Shown piece after piece: positions 24,243 through 34,500 of a DNA stretch of 46,881 bases. The position numbers were made by a program, and so were the translations under genes. The notes under the pieces were generated by a model. It ran no database searches. It worked only from the letters and a program-made list of their open reading frames with translations, and was not told the DNA's origin. Every line of letters begins with the position of its first letter. Position 1 is the first letter of the stretch. The DNA lies in contig CAKSNQ010000011.1 of the NCBI GenBank assembly GCA_934476315.1, forward strand, positions 1 to 46,881, given 5' to 3'. The DNA is from an uncultured Eubacteriales bacterium (GTDB lineage Bacteria; Bacillota; Clostridia; Oscillospirales; CAG-272).

Positions 24243-25248
24243 CGTCACGGCGGGACACATATTCCACCGCCTCCCGCACGATGTCGTCAAACGGGCGCAT
24301 GCTGCCCTCCCCGGTGTCCGCGTTAATCCAGTGCACATAATCTTTGGCGCCAAACCACGTCATCTGCCGCTTGGCGTAATGCCGCGTCGCCAGCTTCAGC
24401 CGATTGACGGCTTCCTCCGGTTCCACCTCGCCGCCGAGGGCCCCGAGCAGTTCCTTGTACCCGATCGCCTGCGCCGCCGTTGTGTTCTTCTCAAACACCC
24501 CCGCCGCATGCAGTGCCCGGACCTCATCGAGCAGTCCCGCCGCCATCATATCGTCCACCCGGCGGTCGATCCGTGCGCCGAGCAGTTTCCGGCTCCGGTA
24601 GCGTAACCCAATGACCGTCGCGTCGTACTGCATCCCCCGCGTGCGCGACTGCGTGTCCAGCACGCTCTTGGGCTTGCCGCAGACCTCGTAAATCTCCAGC
24701 GCCCGCACGACACGCTTGACGTTGTTCGGGTGAATAACCGCCGCGCTGTCGGGGTCAACCGCGCACAGCCGCCGATACAACGCCGCCGCGCCCCCCGGCT
24801 CTGCCGCCTCCCCCTGCAAACGGGCGCGCACCGCATCGTCGTGCGGCGTGTCCTCAAAGGAACCGCCCAACAGAACGCCGTCCAGGTACAGTCCGGTTCC
24901 GCCGCAGAAGATCGGGAGCTTGCCCCGTGCGCTCACCTCGCAGATGCACGCGCGTGCCGCCGTGACGTAGGACGCAACGGAAAAGCTCTCATCCGCATCG
25001 CACAGGTCGATCAGATGGTGCGGCGCCCGCGCCGTTTCCTCCGGGGTCGGCTTGGCGGTGCCGATGTCCATGCCGCGGTAGACCTGCATGGAGTCACAGG
25101 CGAGGATCTCGCCCCCCAACCGCTCGGCAAGCGCCAGCGAAAGAGCGGTTTTGCCGCCCGCCGTGGGTCCGACCACCGCGAGCAGGCGCAGCAATGTCTC
25201 CGACGGGGAAGTTTTCATCTTCAAAGGACGCTCCGCTTGCTCATTCAT
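24220..25248 (-). CDS. miaA: tRNA dimethylallyltransferase MiaA
   Basis: A 342-residue enzyme that transfers a dimethylallyl group to A37 of tRNAs reading codons that begin with U. The P-loop GPTAGGKT lies at residues 27-34, followed by ILACDSMQVYRGMDIGTAKPT and FCGGTGLYLDGVL. AIGYKELLGAL and TRHYAKRQMTWF complete the signature. ATG 25248 overlaps the stop of the upstream carboxypeptidase gene by 8 bases and has TGAGG 9 bases before it; ATG 25218 is an alternative. The last residues run into a heptamer repeat. Confidence 0.95.
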   Translation of the reverse strand: MNEQAERPLKMKTSPSETLLRLLAVVGPTAGGKTALSLALAERLGGEILACDSMQVYRGMDIGTAKPTPEETARAPHHLIDLCDADESFSVASYVTAARACICEVSARGKLPIFCGGTGLYLDGVLLGGSFEDTPHDDAVRARLQGEAAEPGGAAALYRRLCAVDPDSAAVIHPNNVKRVVRALEIYEVCGKPKSVLDTQSRTRGMQYDATVIGLRYRSRKLLGARIDRRVDDMMAAGLLDEVRALHAAGVFEKNTTAAQAIGYKELLGALGGEVEPEEAVNRLKLATRHYAKRQMTWFGAKDYVHWINADTGEGSMRPFDDIVREAVEYVSRRDDRLTVER

Positions 25249-26212
25249 TGAACAGTACCTCAAGAATCGCCCGCGCGTCCTCGTAGCGGTCCATCTTCTC
25301 CCACTCGCCGAACAGCCCGACGATATAGCTGTGTCCGTCCGCTTCCGCCGTGAAGATCAGACAGAAGTTGTGCTCCAGCGAACCGGTCTTCAGCCCGGTC
25401 ACGCGGGCATCGTAATAGGCGCTGTCGGGGCGGACGAGCAGATTGGAATTCTTCCAGTGGTTGGTGTGACCGCTCGCGTAAACCACGTCGTCCTCCGCCA
25501 TGGACGCATAGCGGCGGATGATGTCGTTTTGCATAGCAAGCCGGGAGATCAGAACCATATCCTCCACGGTGGAATAGTGCTCCCGCTGTGCCAGACCGTC
25601 CGGCGTGGTAAATTCCGTTCCGACCAGCCCGATGCGCCCGGCGTATGCGCGCATTTCCTGCATAAAGACCGCGACCGCCTCGGCGCCCTTTGCCCTGCCC
25701 TGGCTGAGCTTTTCTCCGACCGCCGCCGCCAGCACGTACGCCGCGTCGTTGCCCGACGGCAACAGCATCCCCTCGATCAGCATTTCCACCGTCAGCCTGT
25801 GCGCCGACGTGATGTACGCCCGCGACGAGGACGCGTCCACCAGGGACAATTCCTCCCCGGGCGTCACGACCGTCTCCGGCGCGATGTGCTCCAGCGCGCA
25901 CAGAATCGTCAACAGTTTGGTCGTGCTGGCGGGGTAAACCACCTTGTTTGCCCCCTTCCGGTAGAGGATCGCCTGTTTTTCGCAGTCATAAACAAACGCC
26001 TGCTGTGCACGGAGCGTCGGAAGCGACAGCGCCCCTGTATCGTCTGACAGATACCCGAACTCTCCCGCCTCATGTAAGACCGCCGCCGGGCGGGACGCCA
26101 GAGAATACGGGTAACGGTACAGCCAGACCAGCGCGGACGTCCCCAGGAGGCAGACCACAAGAAGTACCGCGCACATGGCGACGACGTGGCGGACTCTCTG
26201 TCGCTTTTTCAT
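25241..26212 (-). CDS. D-alanyl-D-alanine carboxypeptidase (S11 family, DacF-like)
   Basis: A 323-residue low-molecular-weight penicillin-binding protein that trims the terminal D-Ala from peptidoglycan stem peptides. There is an N-terminal signal anchor (about residues 9-32). The active-site serine is Ser96 in PASTTKL (SxxK), SGN is at 153-155 and KTG at 275-277, all intact. It lacks the long C-terminal domain and amphipathic anchor helix of DacA, so it probably stays attached by its N-terminal helix. GAAAGGAGG precedes the start. First gene of a seven-gene minus-strand run through miaA to ylmH. The gap 26213-26356 shows no clear promoter. Confidence 0.93.
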   Translation of the reverse strand: MKKRQRVRHVVAMCAVLLVVCLLGTSALVWLYRYPYSLASRPAAVLHEAGEFGYLSDDTGALSLPTLRAQQAFVYDCEKQAILYRKGANKVVYPASTTKLLTILCALEHIAPETVVTPGEELSLVDASSSRAYITSAHRLTVEMLIEGMLLPSGNDAAYVLAAAVGEKLSQGRAKGAEAVAVFMQEMRAYAGRIGLVGTEFTTPDGLAQREHYSTVEDMVLISRLAMQNDIIRRYASMAEDDVVYASGHTNHWKNSNLLVRPDSAYYDARVTGLKTGSLEHNFCLIFTAEADGHSYIVGLFGEWEKMDRYEDARAILEVLFNE

Positions 26213-26356
26213 TGGCTTTCCGACCTCCTTTCAAGATGGTAAAATGGTTAACGCGCGGCGGGCACCCCGGCAATCGGCGCCGGCATCAGCCCCCTACGGT
26301 GAGGGAGCAGACGAGGAACGACGACGCATCGTAACAAATTTTTGCGGTGCTGAGCA

Positions 26357-26466
26357 GTAGAAATCGTCACAGGCAAGGCGTAAGGGTGCGAATGAGATGA
26401 CACGCCGTAGTGACCTACGGCAATTCGAATGAGTCGCCCGACAACGCAGCATGTGACGATTTATAC
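26357..26466. repeat. 110-bp hairpin element abutting the queA stop
   Basis: The 15-bp ends GTAGAAATCGTCACA (26357-26371) and TGTGACGATTTATAC (26452-26466) are inverted repeats matching at 14 of 15 positions. Inside are a perfect hairpin GCCGTAG-tgac-CTACGGC (26404-26421), GGCGT / ACGCC around 26377-26405, and the direct repeat CGAATGAG (26389, 26425). The right end covers the stop codon and last sense codon of queA. It looks like a small non-autonomous palindromic repeat (MITE or REP-like) and may also serve as the queA terminator. Confidence 0.75.
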
Positions 26467-27546
26467 GATCAGCATGGCATCGCCAAAACTAAAAAAATGA
26501 TACCTCTCCATCACCGCCGTCCGATACGCCTCCATGATGTGCCCGCGATCGTAAAACGCGGAAACCAGCATGAGCAGCGTGCTCTCCGGCAAATGAAAAT
26601 TCGTGATCAGTGCATCCACCGCCCGAAAACGATAGCCCGGGTAGATAAAAATCCCCGTGTCCCCGCTGACGGCATGAACCACGCCGTTCTCGTCCGTCAC
26701 ACTCTCCAGCGTGCGGCAGGAGGTCGTCCCGACCGCGACCACGCGCCCGCCCGCCGCGCGACAGGCGTTGATCTCGTCCGCCGCCGCCTGCGTCACACAG
26801 ATGTACTCGGTGTGCATGACGTGCTCGCTGATATGGTCCGCCTTGACGGGACGAAACGTCCCCAGCCCCACGTGAAGCATCACGGAGACGACGTGGACGC
26901 CCTTTGCCCGGATGCGGTCGAGTAGTTCCGGCGTAAAATGCAGCCCGGCGGTCGGCGCGGCTGCGCTTCCCTCCTCGCGGGCATAGACCGTCTGGTAGCG
27001 GTCGTTGTCCTCAAGCTGTGCCGTGATGTACGGCGGCAGGGGCATCAGCCCGATCCGGTGCAGGACGTCGTAAATGGTCGCGTACTGCGCGTGATCATAG
27101 GTGAAGCGGACAAGGCGGTTGCCCTCCTCGACCAGCGCCGTCACCTCTCCCGTCAGCATCCCGTCACCGAACACCACGCGCATGCCGACCCGCGCCCGCT
27201 TGCCCGGCTTGACCAGCACCTCCCACGTGTCCAGCTCTCTTTGCCGGAGCAGAAGAAGCTCCACCGCCGCATCCTCTCGTCCCTCAACGTGCCCGTACAG
27301 CCGGGCGGGGATGACCTTGGAGTCGTTGATGACCAGGACGTCGCCGGGATTCAGCTCGTCGATCACGTTGTAAAAATGCTCGTGGCGAAGCGCGCCCGTC
27401 GCGCGGTCCAGCACCATCAGGCGGCTGTGGTCGCGCGGCTCGGTCGGGTGCTGGGCGATCAGCTCCTGCGGAAGCTCATAGAAAAAATCCGATGTCCGCA
27501 GGTCGGTCTGCGGGCGCTCGTTCTGAATGGGTTGGGTCTGTGACAT
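26461..27546 (-). CDS. queA: S-adenosylmethionine:tRNA ribosyltransferase-isomerase QueA
   Basis: A 361-residue enzyme that transfers the ribosyl part of SAM to preQ1 in tRNA, forming epoxyqueuosine. The opening DFFYELPQELIAQHPTEPRDHSRLMVLDR and the later SAAAPTAGLHFTPELLDRI, HVGLGTFRPV and TSCRTLESV are family signatures. The C-terminal NFHLPESTLLMLVSAF is complete. ATG 27546 is chosen because AAAAAGGAT lies 10-12 bases upstream; ATG 27558 would touch that site. No tgt or other queuosine gene is in the window. Confidence 0.95.
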   Translation of the reverse strand: MSQTQPIQNERPQTDLRTSDFFYELPQELIAQHPTEPRDHSRLMVLDRATGALRHEHFYNVIDELNPGDVLVINDSKVIPARLYGHVEGREDAAVELLLLRQRELDTWEVLVKPGKRARVGMRVVFGDGMLTGEVTALVEEGNRLVRFTYDHAQYATIYDVLHRIGLMPLPPYITAQLEDNDRYQTVYAREEGSAAAPTAGLHFTPELLDRIRAKGVHVVSVMLHVGLGTFRPVKADHISEHVMHTEYICVTQAAADEINACRAAGGRVVAVGTTSCRTLESVTDENGVVHAVSGDTGIFIYPGYRFRAVDALITNFHLPESTLLMLVSAFYDRGHIMEAYRTAVMERYHFFSFGDAMLIV

Positions 27547-27660
27547 ATCGGTAAACATCCTTTTTCGAAAATAAAACAACACCGTCGCCGCAAGTCCGCG
27601 GAGGCGGTTGCATATACTACCAGAGAAGAGAGCGCCTGCGGGGGCACGCCCATCGGTTTC

Positions 27661-27689
27661 ATTATACTGCAAAAGCGCGTCAAATGCAA
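27661..27689 (-). promoter_or_regulatory. SigA promoter for queA
   Basis: On the minus strand TTGCAT (27684-27689), 17 bases, TATAAT (27661-27666), about 115 bases before the queA start. Confidence 0.8.
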
Positions 27690-27819
27690 GCACTTTGCCG
27701 AATTTTCTCCCGCTCAGGCGGGCATTAAGCAAATCTTAAAAGTTCGGTTTCTCCCCCCGCTGTCCGATTTACAAAATTGTTCTCCGATACCCGATTTGCG
27801 ACGAAAGGATGGTTTTTTC

Positions 27820-28734
27820 ATGAGTAAGCAAAAACCCACGCTGTTCCGCGGCGCCGCCACCGCACTCATCACTCCGTTTTGCGACGGGCACGTCGATTAC
27901 GAAACGCTCGGTGCTCTGATCCGGCGGCAGCTGCAAAACGGCGTTCAGGCGCTCGTCATCGCGGGGACGACCGGTGAGAGTGCCACGTTGACCGACCCGG
28001 AAAAGATCGCGCTGTTTGCCTTTGCCGCCGAGCGCATTGACGGCAAAATCCCCCTCATCGCCGGGGTCGGATGCGCCGACACCGCCCACACCGTTACCAT
28101 CGCCCGCAGTGCCTGCGCCGCGGGAGCGGACGCCCTGCTCGTCGTCACGCCCTACTACAACCGCCCCTCGCAAGCCGGGCTTCGCGCCCACTACGAAACG
28201 GTTGCCGACGCCGCGGAAAAGCCTCTCATCGTGTACAGCGTCCCCGGGCGCACGGGCGTCACCATCGCGACGGAGACCTACGCACGCCTCGCCGACCACC
28301 CGAACATCCTCGGCGTCAAGGAGGCGAACCCGGACATGGGCGCACTCGGAGCGCTCATTAACCGTTGCGGCGACCGACTGGATGTTTACGCCGGCAACGA
28401 CGACCTGACCGTTCCCACGCTTGCCATGGGCGGCGCGGGGGTCATCTCGGTACTGTCCAATCTCGTGCCGCGGGACGTTTACGACATCTGCCGTCTGTGG
28501 AGCGAGGGCAAGCCGCGGCTGGCGGCGGCGCGGGCAACAAAATTCCACGCGCTGACGCGGATGCTGTTCGCGGACACCAATCCCGTCCCGGTCAAGACCG
28601 CGCTGTCGCTTCTGGGGCTGTGCCGTGAGGAATTCCGTCTGCCGCTCCTCCCGCCGGACGAAGCGCTCCGGGAGCGTCTGCGCGCCTGCCTTTGCGAGCT
28701 GAATCTTGTGAACGACCCGACGCCAACGGCATAA
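27820..28734 (+). CDS. dapA: 4-hydroxy-tetrahydrodipicolinate synthase DapA
   Basis: A 304-residue TIM-barrel lyase condensing pyruvate with aspartate semialdehyde, the first step to diaminopimelate and lysine. The Schiff-base lysine is Lys167 in LGVKEAN; IAGTTGESATLTDPEK supplies the Thr-Thr pair and VVTPYYNRPSQAGLRAHY the active-site tyrosine. VYSVPGRTGVTI is also typical. GAAAGGA at 27803-27809 sets ATG 27820. It stands alone between a divergent queA and a terminator; the upstream region has no clear -35/-10 pair. Confidence 0.96.
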   Translation: MSKQKPTLFRGAATALITPFCDGHVDYETLGALIRRQLQNGVQALVIAGTTGESATLTDPEKIALFAFAAERIDGKIPLIAGVGCADTAHTVTIARSACAAGADALLVVTPYYNRPSQAGLRAHYETVADAAEKPLIVYSVPGRTGVTIATETYARLADHPNILGVKEANPDMGALGALINRCGDRLDVYAGNDDLTVPTLAMGGAGVISVLSNLVPRDVYDICRLWSEGKPRLAAARATKFHALTRMLFADTNPVPVKTALSLLGLCREEFRLPLLPPDEALRERLRACLCELNLVNDPTPTA

Positions 28735-28788
28735 CTCCGCCTTCAACATAAGAGCGGGAACCGACGGCTCCCGACTACCAATTTGAAA

Positions 28789-28826
28789 GGTGCTGTCGCG
28801 TCTAAGCGCGACAGCACCCTTTTTGT
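28789..28826 (+). terminator. Terminator after dapA
   Basis: GGTGCTGTCGCG (28789-28800) pairs perfectly with CGCGACAGCACC (28807-28818) across TCTAAG, followed by CTTTTTG. On the other strand the stem is followed only by TTTC, so it may also weakly end the DUF2344 gene. Confidence 0.9.
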
Positions 28827-28843
28827 TTATTTCGCCGCCGTAT

Positions 28844-29584
28844 TCAGCGGAACGGCTTGCCGTCGGCGTCAAAGACCTCGGTGCGCAGAATGGAATACTG
28901 CTCCCGTTGCAGGTCGCCGCCCAGCAGACCAAAGCGTCGGCTCAGCGCCTCAATCACATAGGCGGGGTTCAGATAGTCCGCGCCGCCGATCGACATGCGG
29001 GCGTCGATGACCAGCGTGTCCTCCTCCGGCTTGCTCACTGCGGGGGAGCGAATCATGCTCGTCATGTCGATCTCACGTTCGCCCGACTTGGACTTTTTCG
29101 TCCAGAAAAGCGGCGGAGTTGTCAGATAGTCCGATACCTGCTCCGCCCTCACCGCGCGCACGGCATCGCTCTGAATTTTCAGGGTATACTGCGCCCACGC
29201 CATGTTCTGAAAGACCGACCCCTGTGGCGGCAAATATACCTCGAGAACACGAAGCTCCTCCGTCACCTGCTCGTTCAGGCGATCGCGGACTTCCTCGCAT
29301 GACATGTCGTGGTCGATGCGCAGGTCGATCAATTCGCACTCGCTCTCCGCGCCCACACTCAACGGCAGGGCGAAAATAACCTTGGCGTGGGGGTTGAAGC
29401 CCTGCGTGTACCACATCGGGATTCCCGCGCGCACCAGCACCCGGCTGATCGTGCGTTGCAGATCAAGATGGGAAATGTATTGCAGGTCCCCCACCTTGCG
29501 AAAGCGCACGCGCACCGTCCGCGGCTCGGGAAGCTGCGGATAGTCCCGCTTGTCGCGCCGCGTTATTTTGTTTTCGGACAGCAT
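28844..29584 (-). CDS. DUF2344 (TIGR03936 family) protein
   Basis: A 246-residue protein with the family opening VRVRFRKVGDLQYISHLDLQRTISRVLVRAGIPMWYTQGFNPHAKV, then FALPLSVGAESECELIDL. It is the usual partner of the TIGR03960 radical SAM protein and is fused to it in some genomes. The function is unknown. It overlaps the upstream radical SAM gene by 22 bases. In many Firmicutes rng-rplU-rpmA follow; here a terminator follows instead. Confidence 0.9.
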   Translation of the reverse strand: MLSENKITRRDKRDYPQLPEPRTVRVRFRKVGDLQYISHLDLQRTISRVLVRAGIPMWYTQGFNPHAKVIFALPLSVGAESECELIDLRIDHDMSCEEVRDRLNEQVTEELRVLEVYLPPQGSVFQNMAWAQYTLKIQSDAVRAVRAEQVSDYLTTPPLFWTKKSKSGEREIDMTSMIRSPAVSKPEEDTLVIDARMSIGGADYLNPAYVIEALSRRFGLLGGDLQREQYSILRTEVFDADGKPFR

Positions 29585-31446
29585 GCTCGCTCACCTCCCA
29601 GACAGTTGGCGCCGCATCCGCTGCACGCCTCGCGGCAGTTCGGGGTCGTCGCACCCGCGTGCGCCTTGTCGTGTTCCCGGCGGAAAAACGCCTTGGTCAC
29701 GCCGCAGTCGATGACATCCCACGGCAAAACCTCATCCAGCCCCCAGCGGCGGTTGGCGTAGAAAGCGGGATCGACGCCGCACTTTGCAAACAGGGCAATC
29801 CAGCGATCATAGTCGAAATATTCATCCCACGCGTCGAACATGAATCCCTCGCGGCACGCCTCCTCCAGCGCGTCTGCCAGCCGCCGGTCGCCGCGCGCGA
29901 GCACCGCCTCGATGTGCGACATCTTGGCGTCGTGGTGCTGATAGCGGATCTTGCGGTCTTTGATGCGGTCGGCAAGCACCTTTTGCTTGCGCGCCAGCTC
30001 CTCCAGTGTGTCCTGCGGCTCCCACTGGAACGCCGTGAACGGCTTGGGGATGAAGCAGGAGACGCTGACCGTCACGCTCGGCGAGCGGCGGGGGCGGTCG
30101 GGCGTGGCGTAAAACTTATCGATCACGTGCTCTGCGAGCGTCGCGATGCCCTCAATGTCCTCGTCCGTCTCGGTGGGAAGTCCGTTCATAAAGTACAGCT
30201 TGACCTGCGTTTTGCCCGCCTCGAACGCCACGCCGACGGCGCGCATGAGGTCGTCCTCGCGGACGTTTTTGTTGATGACATCCCGCAGTCTCTGCGTTCC
30301 CGCCTCGGGCGCAAAGGTCAGCGAGGATGTCCGCACCGTGGAGATTTTGTCCATCAGTTCCTTGGTAAAGCTGTCCACGCGCAGCGACGGCAGGTTGAGG
30401 CTGACCATGTTGTCGTCCGTCCAGGACAGCAGGCGGTCGGTCAGCTCGCCAAGGCAGGTGTAGTCGCTGATCGACAGCGAGGACAGTGAAATTTCCTCGT
30501 ATCCGGTCGCCCGGAACAGGCGTCGCGCCTGCTCGTCCAGCACCGCGGGCGTCTTTTCCCGCACGGGGCGGTAGATCATGCCCGCCTGACAGAAGCGACA
30601 TCCGCGGATGCACCCGCGGTAGACCTCCAGCGCGATGCGGTCCTGCACCGTCTCGATGTAAGGCATGACGAGCTGATCGGGGAAATACGCCTTGTCCATA
30701 TCCTTGACGATGCGCTTTCGCACCTGTCGCGGAATATCGTCGTAGATGGGAGTATACGCCCGGATCGTGCCGTCGTCGTTGTAGGTAACGTCGTACAGTG
30801 CGGGGACATACACGCCCTCGATCGTGCGCGCCGCCTCATGCAGAAATGCCGCGCGGGTGTAGCGTCCCTCGTCCTTCATGCGGATGTACAGCCGCACAAT
30901 CTCCGGGAGCAATTCCTCGCCCTCGCCGATGTTGAACAGGTCGAAAAAGTCCGCCACCGGCTCCGGATTGTAGGCGCAGGGACCGCCGCCGATGATGAGC
31001 GGGTCCTCCTCGCCGCGCTGTGCGGCGCGCAGAGGAATGTGGGCAAGATCCAGCATATTGAGAACGTTGGTATAGCTCATTTCGTACTGGAGTGTAAAGC
31101 CGACAAAGTCGAAGTCCCCGAGCGCGTCGCCGCTCTCCATGGTTGTCAGCGACAGATCGTACTCCCGCATTTTCGCCTGCATGTCAGGCCACGGGTCGTA
31201 CGCCCGCTCGCACCAGATGTCCTCCTCGCGGTTGAGCACGCCGTACAGGATGCGCACGCCGAGGTTGGACATGCCGATCTCGTAGGTGTCCGGGAAGCAG
31301 AAAGCAAACCGCGCCTTGACCGCGCTCTTGTCCTTGAGAACCTGCCCATACTCCCCGCCCGCGTACCGTCCCGGCTTCTCAACGCTCTTGAGGATACTGC
31401 TCCCCGGGCGCGCAGCTTGTTTTCGTCTTGGTGATGATTGTTTCAT
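29563..31446 (-). CDS. TIGR03960 family B12-binding radical SAM protein
   Basis: A 627-residue radical SAM protein. The N-terminal part (YEIGMSNLGVRILYGVLN, DFVGFTLQYEMSYTNVLNML, IIGGGPCAYNPEPVADFFDLFNIGEGEE) resembles a cobalamin-binding domain. EVYRGCIRGCRFCQAGMIYRP holds the CX3CX2C cluster motif. The C-terminus has a second cysteine cluster (CREACSGCGANC...CC) that may bind another cluster or a metal. Its reaction is unknown. ATG 31446 is chosen; the ribosome binding site is weak (GGGAG about 14 bases upstream). Confidence 0.9.
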   Translation of the reverse strand: MKQSSPRRKQAARPGSSILKSVEKPGRYAGGEYGQVLKDKSAVKARFAFCFPDTYEIGMSNLGVRILYGVLNREEDIWCERAYDPWPDMQAKMREYDLSLTTMESGDALGDFDFVGFTLQYEMSYTNVLNMLDLAHIPLRAAQRGEEDPLIIGGGPCAYNPEPVADFFDLFNIGEGEELLPEIVRLYIRMKDEGRYTRAAFLHEAARTIEGVYVPALYDVTYNDDGTIRAYTPIYDDIPRQVRKRIVKDMDKAYFPDQLVMPYIETVQDRIALEVYRGCIRGCRFCQAGMIYRPVREKTPAVLDEQARRLFRATGYEEISLSSLSISDYTCLGELTDRLLSWTDDNMVSLNLPSLRVDSFTKELMDKISTVRTSSLTFAPEAGTQRLRDVINKNVREDDLMRAVGVAFEAGKTQVKLYFMNGLPTETDEDIEGIATLAEHVIDKFYATPDRPRRSPSVTVSVSCFIPKPFTAFQWEPQDTLEELARKQKVLADRIKDRKIRYQHHDAKMSHIEAVLARGDRRLADALEEACREGFMFDAWDEYFDYDRWIALFAKCGVDPAFYANRRWGLDEVLPWDVIDCGVTKAFFRREHDKAHAGATTPNCREACSGCGANCLGGERACCPKTK

Positions 31447-31535
31447 TCCGATACCGTTCTCCCGCCGGGCGGGATCTTTCCCCTCGTAATGTATATGGTT
31501 TTTCCGGCGCGCCCCCACGGGGGGCGCGGGCGTCG

Positions 31536-34500
31536 TTATTTTTCCGCGGTTCCCGCGGTTCCCGCGGTTCCGGACGATCTGCCGGACGTGTCGTTCTGCC
31601 GCCATGCCAGTGAGAGGTTGCGGCGGGTCAGAAGTCCGATCGGCAGGCACCATTCGATCTGCAAAAGCAGGGCGACCATGGAAATGCCGGGCGCAATCCA
31701 GCCGGCGAACGACAGCCCGATGGCAAGCGCCGCGCCGAGCACGAGCGAGATGCCGTGGAACAGGCGGATCTGCCGATCGTTGTCCCGCAGGTAGTCGCAG
31801 GCGGCGAGAGCAAAATAAATATCCCGTGCGCTCCGCGTCGCGACCACACCGCTATCGATCAGATGGGACTCCGCCTGCCGCTCAAAGCGGATGGGCTTGA
31901 TGACTCCGACGGGCGTCCGTGCCCCCTGGCGACTGCGCGCGAGGAAGTCGGGGTTGATGTCGGGGTCGTAGGAGCAGATGGCGACCGAGGTCTCCAGCGC
32001 GGCAAGGCGCTCCACGATCTGCTCAAAGCGTCCGGAGATGCGGTAGTCGATCTCGTAGCCGAGGCGCAATTTTCCGTCGAACGCGAGGTAAAGGATACAA
32101 CTCTCCACATTCCGCCGCACCAGAAGCTCGGCGTTCTCCCCGGGAACGGCAATGCCGTTTTTCAGCAGATACGCGGAATTTCCCGCAATCACGTGCACCT
32201 TGCCGTCGATGCGCGCCTCCACGCCCTCGTCCGCAATTTTCAGAATTTCCACCCGCTCCGCGTAGGTCTCCTCCGACAGGTCCGAGGTCGCCACGCCGCG
32301 CAGCGTCCCGCCCAGCGTGTGGAACAGGCGCTTGGCGTAGCGGATGTAGCGGCGCGGGTCGCCGCTTCCCTTGACCGTAATTTCAGTCGAACTTTTCGCG
32401 CGGAACATCTCGGTGTCATCGAACAGCAACGTCTTTTTGCCGGCGTACTCATCCACCGCGCTCTGTCCGATCAGGGCACATCCGTGGTCCTTGAGGTGAA
32501 GCGTGGCGTGAAGCATGGGCAAGGAATAGCCGATCAGCGCCGCTGTCGGCATGGCAACCTGCGCCGTCAACACAAAGGACGCCACCGCGTTAATTCCGTT
32601 CCCCCAGCGAATCAGGCTCACGCCCGCCGCCGCGCCGCCGAGCAGAAGCCCCAGCGAGATCAGAACGCCGAGCATGCGATAGCGCACCGTCGGCTCTCCC
32701 GTGCGGCGGAAATAGCCCGAAACGGTGTCGGTCGGTCGGACACGCAACAGCTTTTCGTCGGCGCTGTCGTTGATAATTTTGACAATGTGCCCGCCGCGCA
32801 CCACCTTTTTCTTTTTCGGCTCCGTGTGCTCCACCACGATCTTGCGGGAGCGCGCCGCGACGACCTCAAACGAGACTCTCTCCCGGCGGATTGTCATCAG
32901 CTCCCCGACGGAAAGCAACAAAAGCGACATGCCCGCCGTGGCGTTAAGCCAGATGCTCTGCGTTCCCCCGCCGCTCAGGAGTAAGAGAATATCGTACGCA
33001 AGCGACAGAAAATATCCCAGCGTCGGAACGCTTCCGGGCGTCGGCTCCAGACGGAGCAATGCCCGTCCGCCCTGCGCGAGCAGCTTCCACGCGGGAATCG
33101 CCGCGACGACCAGGAGAAGAAATCCGATCGGGTAAACAAACGCGTCGATCTGCGGCAGAAGGTTCTGCGGCAGACGGTCGCGCATCAGGGAATACAGGTC
33201 AACCGTCAAAAGGAGAAGCGTCAAAAAAATCTCCGCCACCACACGCCAGATGGCGCCGCGCGTGGCGCGTCGGTAATCCTCGCGGATCTGCTTGTCCTGC
33301 GCGTGCCCGCCGTACTCCTCCCCGCGGCAACCGTAGACCGCGCGGAGCAGGCGACGGCGCTTTTCATCGTCGCGGCGACGGTATTTCACACCCTCCACGC
33401 GCTCGTTTCCGAGCTTCTGCGCCAAATTGTTTTCATATCCGAGGTCGAGCAGCAGCTCCACATCCTCGTCGCTCATGGCGCGCTCGCGCTTTGACGACGC
33501 ACCGGACGGGCGCGACAGAGGCGAGCCGTCCACCGTCGTCACGTTGCCCGCGATGCCGCCGCCCGCGCGGGCGAGAGCATCCAGCGGCGACTGCTTGCGG
33601 ACACCTTTTTTCTCCTCTTTTTCTTTTTCGGCGTTGGCGCGGCGAAGCGCGTCCAGCGGCGAGGAGACCGGTGTCACCGGCGGCGCCTTGGGCGGCTGTT
33701 GTGCCTCGACCGTTTCTGCCGGGGAGCTTGCGGACGCCTGTGCCGTCTCCGCAGGGGGAGCGGGATGCGCGGTGGGAACTGTCCCCTGCGTACTCTCGCC
33801 ATGTCGCCCCGCATCCTCGGCGCGCGGTGAAGCGCCCGGCGACGTCACACCGGGCACTTGCGATGCCACACCGGAGACGTTCGACACCGCACCATTGGCG
33901 TGGTGTGATTGTCCCGCCGCCGCTTCCTGCGGGATTTCCCCGCCGTTTCCGACGGCGGGCACGGCAGGTTCGGCGGGCGCGGGTTTGACCGGCGTCACCG
34001 GAACGGGCGGCGCTTCCTCAAATTCATCCAAAACGATTTCATTTTCATGTCCGACGGTCGGCGGAACGATTTCCGCGCTGACCGTCAGCTCCGGCGTCGC
34101 CGAAACAGACGGATCCTCCGACGCAAGGTCGTCGTCCATGATGATTGCATCCGCGCTCCCCGCGACGTTCACAGCGCGGAAGGTATCCCCGCTCTCCGGC
34201 GTCGCCACTTTGTCCGAAGCCGCGGCAATCTGCGTTTTCAGCGCTTCCTGCGTGCCCAACGCGTCCGGCGCGAGCGTCTCTTCTGTGCCGTTCGCGTCTG
34301 CCACATCTGCCATACCCGTCTCATCCGCCACATCGGTCGCCTCCCCCGCATCGGAAAGCGGCTCCGACGCCAAATGTCCGTCCAGCTCGACCTCCGCGCG
34401 TGCGCACTGCGGCAACTCATCATCCGGCATGTCCGGCATCACTGCCCCGCCGTCAAACCCGGACGTCCCGGATGGCTCTGCCATCCGAGAAAGCTCCGAT

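Noticed and set aside
26321..26336. CGACGACGCAT next to the queA element as a relic of the delta hairpin
   Set aside because: Eleven shared bases without the flanking GGGGAGAA / TTCTCCCC arms are too little in GC-rich DNA.
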